Source of the DNA: an uncultured Selenomonadales bacterium | GTDB lineage: Bacteria; Bacillota; Negativicutes; Selenomonadales; Selenomonadaceae | Length of the DNA: 5,800 bases | Direction of reading: 5' to 3' | NCBI GenBank assembly: GCA_946403735.1 | Contig: CAMJAZ010000133.1 | Location: 1 to 5,800, forward strand | Shown: positions 1 to 5,299 of the stretch, piece by piece | How positions within the stretch are numbered: the stretch's first letter is position 1 | Layout of the letters: each line of letters begins with the position of its first letter | Notes under the pieces: generated by a model | Seen by the model: the letters and a program-made list of their open reading frames with translations, nothing else | The model's database searches: none | Told to the model about the DNA's origin: nothing | Made by a program: the position numbers and the translations under genes

Positions 1-1284
1 TTGACGTTTCTGTTCAGCCGCTTCAGCTGCAGCCTCTCTGTCACGCGCTTCAGTGCTAAACGGCATAGGTTCAACTGAAATGACATCGCCGCGCGTTTCA
101 TTGATACCAGCCGCAGAACTTACGACGCGCAATAAATTTTCTCTTTGTGCATCAGTTATCGTATCATTTACCAAAACTGCAACAGTCAAGCGGCTAATCG
201 AGCCTGGCGACGATACAATTTTCTGATTTTCTTCATTGACTTCATAATTTTTAGTAGACTCTTTGCGCTCATAATCGGCGTTAGCGTTTCTATCTTCAGC
301 GACGTAGCCAGGAACATTGCCTTGTACACCTGCAGGACCGCCTGGCATATTTGAACGCCCACTGTACGTTTCACTTACATCTTGTTGACTTCTGATAATT
401 CCAGCTTCATCAACAACCGGCGTGAAAGTTTGACGATCAGTCTGCCTTTCATCAAAATCAAGTTCAACGCTTACACGTACAAAAGCTTGACCGCGTCCCA
501 ACGAATTATCAAGTAACGTCTGAATATTTTGCTGGATATTATCGCGAACTTTGCGCGTCATTTCAATTTGATTGAGCGCCTTTAAATTATTTCGCTGTTG
601 TTGTGCTAAGGCGTCATCTGATTCATTTTCGTTTAGAATGTTGCCTGCCTCATCAACGATAGTGATATTTTCGGGAGTAAGTCCTTGAACGCTATGTGCA
701 ACTAAATTGACAATGCCTTTAACTTCAGCGGGTGTAAGTTGAACACTACGCGAAAGTATCAGCATAATTGACGCGGTAGCTGGCTTTTCATTTTTTTTGT
801 AAAGGCTATCTTCTGGTAAAACAATATGGACACGCGCTTTTTGAACTGCATCAATTTGTTCAATGGTACGTGTCAATTCGCCCTGCAACGCTTGAATATA
901 ATTAATTCTATTTTGAAATTCTGTAACGCCAAGCTTGCTGTCGTCGAAGAGTTCAAATCCTTTATTGCCACGAGGAAGACCAGCGGAGGCAAGTTCAAGC
1001 CGTACATCATGCACTTGAGTAGCTGGAACATAGACAGTCGTGCCGCGTTTGTTTTCTTCTATACGGTACTGAACGCCTGATTCGCGCAGGTTATTCACAA
1101 CGTCGCCAGCGTCTTTTGTTTCAAGGTTGGTGTACAGTGGCACCATATCGGGCTTACTGCCATACCAAAAACTGATTCCTAAAATTGCTGCTAATATGGC
1201 GACAATGACGCCTATTCCTATGGCGCGCTGTGTTTTCGTGTACCTGTTCCACAGTTCTAGGAATCGCTCTTTCCAAGCTGCCAA
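1..1284 (-). CDS. fliF: Flagellar MS-ring protein FliF, 3' end beyond the window
   Basis: FliF forms the MS ring in the cytoplasmic membrane, the base on which the flagellar rod, the export gate and the FliG rotor ring assemble. The frame is open to position 1 and gives 428 residues. The family is usually about 510-560 residues, so the second membrane helix and the C-terminal FliG-binding tail lie outside the window. Visible parts: a first membrane helix at about residues 21-41; the first ring-building motif with PLYTNL at 49-54; the second ring-building motif with GLPRGNKGFELFDD at 102-115, FQNRINYIQALQGEL at 123-137 and ARVHIVLPE at 150-158; a third ring-building region from about 265; and KNYEVNEENQKIV at 365-377. 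The start must be the TTG at 1284-1282, because an in-frame TGA lies only two codons upstream (1293-1291). AAAGGA sits 10 bases before the TTG. The gene follows fliE by 83 bp. Identity is certain; the TTG start is very likely. Confidence 0.97.
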   Translation of the reverse strand, partial: MAAWKERFLELWNRYTKTQRAIGIGVIVAILAAILGISFWYGSKPDMVPLYTNLETKDAGDVVNNLRESGVQYRIEENKRGTTVYVPATQVHDVRLELASAGLPRGNKGFELFDDSKLGVTEFQNRINYIQALQGELTRTIEQIDAVQKARVHIVLPEDSLYKKNEKPATASIMLILSRSVQLTPAEVKGIVNLVAHSVQGLTPENITIVDEAGNILNENESDDALAQQQRNNLKALNQIEMTRKVRDNIQQNIQTLLDNSLGRGQAFVRVSVELDFDERQTDRQTFTPVVDEAGIIRSQQDVSETYSGRSNMPGGPAGVQGNVPGYVAEDRNANADYERKESTKNYEVNEENQKIVSSPGSISRLTVAVLVNDTITDAQRENLLRVVSSAAGINETRGDVISVEPMPFSTEARDREAAAEAAEQKRQ

Positions 1285-1294
1285 ATAAACTCAG

Positions 1295-1300
1295 TCCTTT
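1295..1300 (-). promoter_or_regulatory. Ribosome binding site deciding the TTG start of fliF
   Basis: AAAGGA lies 10 bases upstream of TTG at 1284-1282. The stop TGA at 1293-1291 is in the fliF frame, which rules out any start further upstream. No ATG or GTG lies in frame between this stop and the conserved N-terminal helix, so TTG is the only reasonable initiator. Confidence 0.7.
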
Positions 1301-1316
1301 CGAACAGCCTGTGATC

Positions 1317-1358
1317 AGCTTTCAGGTGTTTTCCTTCCCTGTACAGATACCTGAAGCT
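1317..1358 (-). repeat. Hairpin in the fliE-fliF spacer
   Basis: On the minus strand AGCTTCAGGT (1358-1349) pairs with ACCTGAAAGCT (1327-1317): 10 base pairs with one bulged base. The 21-base loop contains a self-complementary CTGTACAG (1346-1339). No U-run follows on either strand, so this is not an intrinsic terminator. It could affect mRNA stability or set the ratio of FliE to FliF translation, but that is inference. The hairpin ends 17 bases upstream of the fliF ribosome binding site, so it need not block it. Confidence 0.6.
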
Positions 1359-1367
1359 TTCCCGTGA

Positions 1368-1670
1368 CTAAACCTGCATTCGCATAATTTCCTGATATGC
1401 GGAAGTAGCGCGGTTTCTTAATTGAAGTGTAAGTTGCAAGGCTAAATCGGCTTTTTGTCCCGCAACAATTACTTGCGAAACGTCTTCGATTCTGCCTGCT
1501 GCCAATGCGGCGTTCAACTTGTCTGATGTAAGTTGAAGTTCGTTCGTCTTTTTTAGTGCGTCTGTAAGCACTTCGCCGAAACTTTTTGTAGGCTCTTCGA
1601 CTTTTGTTTCTCCCAAGTGACTACGCGCACTCATTTTTACGGGCGTCATTTCAAGCGGTGCTATTTCCAT
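1368..1670 (-). CDS. fliE: Flagellar hook-basal body protein FliE
   Basis: FliE is the small adaptor that joins the FliF ring to the proximal rod (FlgB, FlgC) in the periplasmic part of the basal body and is among the first proteins exported by the flagellar type III apparatus. The product is 100 residues, the usual family length. The family core is plain: SFGEVLTDALKKTNELQ at 30-46, DKLNAALAAGRIEDVSQVIV at 50-69, ADLALQLTLQLRNRATSAYQ at 74-93, and the very conserved ending EIMRMQV at 94-100. The first 25 or so residues are variable, as is normal. The ATG at 1670 has AGGTG five bases upstream. An ATG four bases further upstream opens only a four-codon frame and is ignored. It lies 216 bp after flgC, with promoter P1 in the gap, and 83 bp before fliF. 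Confidence 0.97.
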   Translation of the reverse strand: MEIAPLEMTPVKMSARSHLGETKVEEPTKSFGEVLTDALKKTNELQLTSDKLNAALAAGRIEDVSQVIVAGQKADLALQLTLQLRNRATSAYQEIMRMQV

Positions 1671-1696
1671 TCCATCACCTTCCCCGTCTAAATCTA

Positions 1697-1736
1697 AATT
1701 GACAAACCGCCTAAAAATATTTAACCGCCGTCAATT
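1697..1736. repeat. Inverted repeat enclosing a direct repeat upstream of fliE
   Basis: The plus strand reads AATTGAC at 1697-1703 and its exact complement GTCAATT at 1730-1736. Inside, AACCGCC occurs twice (1705-1711 and 1723-1729), 18 bases apart, flanking an A/T-rich centre. The element lies 27 bases before the fliE start and overlaps the possible second -10 box at 1734-1739. It could be an operator or an mRNA leader structure; neither is shown by the sequence alone. Confidence 0.5.
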
Positions 1737-1742
1737 ATAACA
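1734..1742 (-). promoter_or_regulatory. Possible second promoter (extended -10) upstream of fliE
   Basis: TGTTATAAT on the minus strand is a perfect extended -10 element (TG, one base, TATAAT). The -35 region at normal spacing is poor: GTGGAA at 17 bases, or TTGTGG at 19. Extended -10 promoters can work without a good -35 box, so this remains a weaker alternative or addition to P1. It would give a leader of about 55-60 bases before fliE. Confidence 0.35.
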
Positions 1743-1822
1743 CGTGACAAAATTATTTCCACAAAAAATTTGTTGAAAATAAAAAATCGCGGCAGTTTAT
1801 AATCTGTAAAAAATCTGAATGA

Positions 1823-1852
1823 ATTATACGCTAACTTTTCAAGTAGCGTCAA
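1823..1852 (-). promoter_or_regulatory. Sigma-A type promoter P1 in the flgC-fliE gap
   Basis: On the minus strand TTGACG (1852-1847) is followed after 18 bases by a perfect TATAAT (1828-1823). The -35 box matches the consensus in five of six positions. Transcription would start near 1816 and run into fliE and fliF with a leader of about 145 bases. The spacer is almost filled by an imperfect dyad (1830-1847) that could be an operator. No terminator is visible between flgC and this promoter, so it would be an internal promoter added to readthrough from flgB-flgC. Confidence 0.7.
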
Positions 1853-1886
1853 GGATATTTGATAAGTGCAGAAAATTTTGTAGACG

Positions 1887-2336
1887 TTAGCCGCTAATTT
1901 CCAGCGCTTTATTAAACATAGCCTTAGCGGCATTAATCGTCGTAGTATTTGCCTCGTAGGCACGATGAGCTGTTATCATATCGACCATTTCAGTGACGAT
2001 ATTAACATTTGGCTTTTCAACGTAACCTTCGGCGTTAGCGTCTGGATGACCTGGTTCATAGACAAGCGGACCTTGTTGTTGATCTTCCATAATGGCAACT
2101 GCGCGAACGCCTTCGCCGATAGTTTTTTTACCACTTGTAGCCTTCGATAAAGTTTGTTCAAAAGATTCAGCTTGACGATCACGCGGGCTGAATACGACGA
2201 AACGGCGACGATAAGCCGTACCATTTGCAGTACGTGTAGTGTTGGCGTTGGCGATATTGTTTGAAATTACGTCCATTCTAAGACGTTCAGCAGTCAATCC
2301 TGATGCCGCCGTATCAATTCCCATAAACATACTCAT
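1887..2336 (-). CDS. flgC: Flagellar proximal rod protein FlgC
   Basis: FlgC is one of the proximal rod proteins that carry the axial structure from the MS ring through the envelope; it is exported by the flagellar type III apparatus without a cleaved signal. The product is 149 residues, at the upper end of the family range. The N-terminal rod/hook motif is present: GIDTAASGLTAERLRMDVIS at 6-25 and NNIANANTTRT at 26-36. The C-terminal helix motif is GYVEKPNVNIVTEMVDMITA at 104-123 with HRAYEANTTTINAAKAMF at 124-141. Both termini form the coiled-coil packing of rod proteins. The ATG at 2336 has AGGTGA six bases upstream; later ATGs at codons 3 and 5 lie less well placed. A repeat-filled spacer of 109 bp separates it from flgB, and 216 bp separate it from fliE. 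The symbol rests on family motifs plus operon position. Confidence 0.97.
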   Translation of the reverse strand: MSMFMGIDTAASGLTAERLRMDVISNNIANANTTRTANGTAYRRRFVVFSPRDRQAESFEQTLSKATSGKKTIGEGVRAVAIMEDQQQGPLVYEPGHPDANAEGYVEKPNVNIVTEMVDMITAHRAYEANTTTINAAKAMFNKALEISG

Positions 2337-2363
2337 AATTTTTCACCTATTTTAGCTTGAATT

Positions 2364-2445
2364 AATTCTTAATTCTTTTTAGCTAGTAGCTTGTAGCCTG
2401 TAGCTTGTAAAATTCTTAATTCTTCATTCATAATTCTTAATTCAA
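2364..2445. repeat. Tandem heptanucleotide repeats in the flgB-flgC spacer
   Basis: The plus strand can be read as heptads almost without interruption. AATTCTT occurs at 2364 and 2371. A second family follows at 2381, 2388, 2395 and 2402: AGCTAGT, AGCTTGT, AGCCTGT and AGCTTGT. The first family then resumes at 2411, 2418, 2425, 2432 and 2439: AATTCTT twice, CATTCAT, AATTCTT and AATTCAA. The array ends directly at the flgB stop codon. A single AGCTTGA at 2354-2360 may be a further relic. No coding frame runs through it. Related arrays occur in two other spacers of this window. Confidence 0.8.
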
Positions 2446-2871
2446 TCAGCTTTGTCCGCTGGTAATGACGCTACGAACTTTGTTTACGTAACCGCGCATT
2501 TGAGTTGCCAACGCATTGTAATACATCTGATTTTTTAACAGCGTAGCCATTTCAATATCAATGTCGACGTTGTTATTGTCTTCGCGCATAATCGTTGTAT
2601 TGTCCTCAACCATTGTCGGCACAGCGTGAACAGGTTTATTAACCGCTGGCAAGTGCGCATCTTTGGTACGAACCATTTGCAACTTGCCGCCCGTATCTTC
2701 GCCGTAAATTTCTTTAGCTAAAAGTTCCTCAAACTCAACAGCAGTTTTACGGTAATTCGGCGTGTTGACGTTAGCAATATTGTGGGAAATTACTTCCTGC
2801 CGCATGGTCGCCGCCGTCATGCCACGCGCCAAGTAATTAAAATTGGACGAGTTCATTATTTGTTCAAGCAT
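2446..2871 (-). CDS. flgB: Flagellar proximal rod protein FlgB
   Basis: FlgB is the proximal rod protein that sits next to FliE and the MS ring. The product is 141 residues, typical for the family. The N-terminal motif is ARGMTAATMRQEVISHNIAN at 15-34 followed by VNTPNYRKTAVEFEELL at 35-51; the rod/hook signature is SHNIANVNTPNY at 29-40. The C-terminal motif is NNNVDIDIEMATLLKNQMYY at 99-118, then NALATQMRGYVNKVRSVI to 136. Start: ATG at 2871 with a strong AAGGAAGGTGG (2886-2876) just upstream. ATG at codon 6 is a poorer choice because it would leave the site too far away. It is the first gene of the flagellar operon seen here, 113 bp after yvcK and beyond a terminator, so it needs its own promoter. 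I found no convincing one in the 56 bp available between terminator and start. Confidence 0.97.
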   Translation of the reverse strand: MLEQIMNSSNFNYLARGMTAATMRQEVISHNIANVNTPNYRKTAVEFEELLAKEIYGEDTGGKLQMVRTKDAHLPAVNKPVHAVPTMVEDNTTIMREDNNNVDIDIEMATLLKNQMYYNALATQMRGYVNKVRSVITSGQS

Positions 2872-2927
2872 AAAACCACCTTCCTTAAATAAATTCTACA
2901 AAAAATCCCAACTTCCATTTCTACGCT

Positions 2928-2964
2928 AAAAAAAAATTTCCTTCCACTTAATCGGCAGAAGGAA
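2928..2964 (-). terminator. Intrinsic terminator after yvcK
   Basis: On the minus strand a 10-base arm TTCCTTCTGC (2964-2955) pairs with GTGGAAGGAA (2947-2938), eight Watson-Crick pairs and two wobble pairs, around a 7-base loop. One A and a run of nine T (2936-2928) follow. It lies about 20 bases after the yvcK stop codon and separates the cobJ-rapZ-yvcK direction of transcription from the flagellar operon. Confidence 0.85.
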
Positions 2965-2984
2965 CAATTTGATAAAGCTTATCG

Positions 2985-4280
2985 CTAAATTTTTTTGCCA
3001 AGTTCATAAATCATCTTTATAACAGCCTTACAAAGTTTATCGGGATCGTGTCGTCCAGCGTCAGTATCGCTTATTAAATCGGCTTTAACAATTCCCATAC
3101 CGAGCGCGTTAATTTTATCTTCGTCCACTTCAACAGGCGTTGCCTTAGTTGACTGTAAAAAATCTTGCGGAATTGGTGCGGAGTTCACCAAAACGTAATC
3201 GATAGCGCCTTTGCCTACGTGATCCAATATCGCCTTAGCGTGTGCAGACGCCGAATATTTATCCGTCTCACCAGGCTGTGTCATAACGTTGCAAATATAA
3301 ATTTTAATCGCCTTTGAATTTCTCAACGCTCTGGCTACACCGTCAACTAAAAGATTCGGCATAATGCTAGTGTACAAACTGCCAGGTCCCAAAATAATAG
3401 CGTCGGCATTTTCAATTGCTTCAATAGCGGCTGGAACGGCTTCAACTTTGCGCGGAAAAAGTTTTACGCGGCGAATTTTTTTGTGAGCCTCTGGAATTTG
3501 CGATTCACCTTCAACAACAGTTCCGTCAGTCATAATCGCATCAAGCCGTACAGATTCTTTGCTTGCGGGAATAACTCTGCCTTTAACCGCCAAGACTTTA
3601 GACGATTCTTTCAGCGCCGTTTCCATATCGCCAGTAACTTCATTCATCGCCGCAATAAATAAATTTCCAAAACTATGTCCCGCAAGTTCCGATTTACCTT
3701 CAAAGCGATATTGAAAAAGTTTTTCCATAAGCGGTTCGGTATCGGCAAGCGCTACAAGGCAATTTCGCAAATCGCCTGGCGGAATTATTCCCAACTCCTC
3801 ACGTAGCCTGCCTGAACTGCCGCCGTCATCAGCAACTGTCACGACGGCTGAAACGTTGCTTGTTGAAGATTTTATTCCGCGCAGAAGGACTGATAGACCG
3901 TGACCGCCGCCGATAACTGTTACTGCAGGTCCACGCCCCAATTTTCTTTCGCGGTAAATTAAATCTATCAGTTTGGTATTTTTATCTGGAATTATTACGG
4001 CGATTATTGAGCGAATTATTGACCGCGTCGAGTAAAGCATAATGTACGCGCCAATTAAAACTATGCAAATGCCCGTGACAAGTACGACGCCATAATTGTA
4101 ACTGCCGAAAAATTTATATACCAGCCGAAAAATTTCTTCTTCGATTTTGCCTAGATATTCATAGTTCAGCATAAGCGCGACGCCGAAACTTATCATCATG
4201 ACGCCGATTGCAAATACGAATAGCCAGCGTTTAAGTTTTATTCCGGGATAAAACCATTTTAAAAGGTGCAGAACTTTCAC
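2985..4280 (-). CDS. yvcK: YvcK/CofD-like protein with N-terminal membrane segments (gluconeogenesis factor family)
   Basis: YvcK proteins have a CofD-like Rossmann fold. In Bacillus subtilis YvcK binds UDP-sugars, is needed for growth on gluconeogenic carbon sources and affects placement of the peptidoglycan machinery; the biochemical reaction, if any, is not settled. Family motifs: GGGHGLS at 124-130, VADDGGSSGRLR at 149-160, PGDLRNCL at 168-175, GHSFGN at 201-206, ILGPGSLYTSI at 296-306 and NVMTQPGETD at 331-340. The core runs from about 117 to 431. The first 115 residues are an extension absent from the soluble B. subtilis protein (roughly 320 residues), with two hydrophobic segments at about 19-40 and 63-84, so this form should be membrane-anchored. 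Only 34 bp separate it from rapZ, indicating co-transcription; whiA, the usual next gene, is absent. The GTG start given overlaps the ribosome binding site, and CTG at 4271 is an alternative giving 428 residues. Confidence 0.95.
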   Translation of the reverse strand: MKVLHLLKWFYPGIKLKRWLFVFAIGVMMISFGVALMLNYEYLGKIEEEIFRLVYKFFGSYNYGVVLVTGICIVLIGAYIMLYSTRSIIRSIIAVIIPDKNTKLIDLIYRERKLGRGPAVTVIGGGHGLSVLLRGIKSSTSNVSAVVTVADDGGSSGRLREELGIIPPGDLRNCLVALADTEPLMEKLFQYRFEGKSELAGHSFGNLFIAAMNEVTGDMETALKESSKVLAVKGRVIPASKESVRLDAIMTDGTVVEGESQIPEAHKKIRRVKLFPRKVEAVPAAIEAIENADAIILGPGSLYTSIMPNLLVDGVARALRNSKAIKIYICNVMTQPGETDKYSASAHAKAILDHVGKGAIDYVLVNSAPIPQDFLQSTKATPVEVDEDKINALGMGIVKADLISDTDAGRHDPDKLCKAVIKMIYELGKKI

Positions 4281-4286
4281 CTCCTT
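4278..4286 (-). promoter_or_regulatory. Ribosome binding site overlapping the GTG start of yvcK
   Basis: AAGGAGGTG is a near-perfect Shine-Dalgarno sequence, but its last three bases are the GTG that opens the longest reading frame, leaving no spacing. The next in-frame candidate is CTG at 4271-4269, eight bases after GGAGG, which is ideal spacing. The first in-frame ATG is codon 28, inside the first membrane helix. Initiation at CTG is therefore plausible, though unusual. Confidence 0.6.
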
Positions 4287-4291
4287 TTTTT

Positions 4292-4319
4292 AATTAGGAA
4301 TGCGTAATGCAAAATTATA
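4292..4319. repeat. Short heptad array in the yvcK-rapZ spacer
   Basis: The plus strand reads AATTAGG, AATGCGT, AATGCAA and AATTATA in successive 7-base steps from 4292. Each unit begins with AAT. The last unit runs over the rapZ stop codon (4315-4317) and one more codon. The units are degenerate, so the assignment leans on the clearer arrays at 2364-2445 and 5258-5285. Confidence 0.5.
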
Positions 4320-5241
4320 CTTCCCTAACGTCATTTTTCATCAAGTCACGGTGTTCAAGATTTACGGCGTAACCTTTTTTCTTTAACATTTCAAAAATAT
4401 GTTTCGCAATGAAAACGCTACGATGCATTCCGCCTGTACAGCCGACAGCTAGCACAAGTTGACTTTTGCCCTCACGAACATATTGCGGCGTTAAAAATTC
4501 TATCATTGGATCAAGCCGTTTCAAAAATTCCTGTGTAACGGGCTTTTCTGCAATATACGCGGCAACTTCAGGAACTGCACCGCTTTTATGGCGCATTGAC
4601 TCAATATAAAATGGATTCGGCAAAAATCTAACGTCCAACACCAAGTCAGCGTCAAGCGGCATTCCGTATTTAAAGCCGAAAGATAAAACGGAGATATTCA
4701 TTTCGTCGCCTTCATGAATACCAAATAGCCGACGAATTTTTTCACGCAAATCAGCTTTCGTCAAGTTCGACGTGTCAATAATATAAGTAGCCTTGCCGCG
4801 TACACTTTCAAGCCGTGCCCGTTCCTTTGCAACACCGTCAGAAATTCTGGTTGCAGGCGCCATTGGATGACTTCTGCGCGTTTCTTTATAACGGCGAATA
4901 ATCGTATCGTCTGAAGCATCCATAAAAATTAATTCATAGTCGCGATCATTTTTGTCCATATCTTCAAGCACTTGTAAAAGCGTGTCGAAAAATTCACGGC
5001 TGCGCGTGTCGACGACAAAGACGACGTGACTAACACTATTTACGGCGTGTGCGCAAAGTTCCACGAACTTAGGAATTAAAATTGGCGGCAGATTGTCTAC
5101 GCAAAAATATCCTAAGTCTTCAAGGAATCGGCAAGCTTGAGTTTTGCCGCTACCGCTCATGCCAGTCACGATGATAATTCGCGGCTTGTCTAAAATTTGT
5201 TCGTCATTTTCAGCGTTTAAAATTTTTGTGTCTGTTTCCAT
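4315..5241 (-). CDS. rapZ: RNase adapter protein RapZ / YvcJ-type nucleotide-binding protein
   Basis: In Escherichia coli RapZ binds small RNAs and steers RNase E to control glmS, linking it to amino-sugar supply for the cell wall; the Bacillus homologue YvcJ is a nucleotide-binding protein. The product is 308 residues against about 285-295 in the family, with a hydrophilic N-terminal extension of some 20 residues. The N-terminal kinase-like domain has the Walker A GMSGSGKT at 27-34, DNLPPILIPKF at 49-59, a Walker B-like VVFVVDTR at 73-80 and RRYKETRRSHP at 116-126. The C-terminal domain has FGFKYGMPLDADLVLDVRF at 188-206, VGCTGGMHRSV at 266-276 and HRDL at 297-300. The ATG at 5241 has GGGGTGA three bases upstream; a nearer upstream ATG meets a stop after one codon. 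It precedes yvcK by 34 bp, the conserved pairing. The role here could follow either the E. coli or the Bacillus model; no small RNA partner is visible. Confidence 0.96.
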   Translation of the reverse strand: METDTKILNAENDEQILDKPRIIIVTGMSGSGKTQACRFLEDLGYFCVDNLPPILIPKFVELCAHAVNSVSHVVFVVDTRSREFFDTLLQVLEDMDKNDRDYELIFMDASDDTIIRRYKETRRSHPMAPATRISDGVAKERARLESVRGKATYIIDTSNLTKADLREKIRRLFGIHEGDEMNISVLSFGFKYGMPLDADLVLDVRFLPNPFYIESMRHKSGAVPEVAAYIAEKPVTQEFLKRLDPMIEFLTPQYVREGKSQLVLAVGCTGGMHRSVFIAKHIFEMLKKKGYAVNLEHRDLMKNDVREV

Positions 5242-5257
5242 AACTCACCCCATGTTT

Positions 5258-5285
5258 AATTAAGAATTAAGAATGTAGAATTAAT
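5258..5285. repeat. Heptad array in the rapZ-cobJ spacer
   Basis: The plus strand reads AATTAAG, AATTAAG, AATGTAG and AATTAAT in successive 7-base steps. AATTAAG joined in tandem is the complement of the AATTCTT family found between flgB and flgC, so the two arrays lie in opposite orientation relative to the genes. The array fills about half of the 58-bp spacer. No promoter or terminator was recognised in the rest of this spacer. Confidence 0.7.
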
Positions 5286-5299
5286 TACTACTAACTAAA

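Noticed and set aside
1317..1358. Terminator between fliE and fliF
   Set aside because: The hairpin is good, but no T-run follows on either strand.
1780..1800. A further -10 box (minus strand TATAAA) between P1 and fliE
   Set aside because: No -35 box at suitable spacing; such hexamers are expected by chance in this AT-rich gap.
1721..1963. 80-codon minus-strand frame running from flgC into the flgC-fliE gap
   Set aside because: It overlaps the clear flgC 3' end in another frame, has no recognisable motif or good ribosome site, and its composition looks like translated AT-rich spacer.
1965..2150. Plus-strand frame opposite flgC, and similar plus-strand frames at 145-354, 826-1080 and 5340-5612
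   Set aside because: All are antisense to well-supported genes, have no family motif and lack convincing ribosome binding sites.
2364..2445. CRISPR array
   Set aside because: The units are 7 bases long and contiguous, with no unique spacers of 25-40 bases.
2887..2927. Promoter for flgB with TAGAAT (2898-2893) as -10
   Set aside because: No acceptable -35 box lies at 16-18 bases and the TTGGGA nearby is only 7 bases away. A promoter must be near, but the sequence does not identify it.
2951..2958. Flagellar sigma-28 -10 box (minus strand GCCGATTA)
   Set aside because: It falls inside the stem and loop of the terminator, has no TAAA-type -35 box at the right distance, and any transcript would meet the terminator U-run at once.
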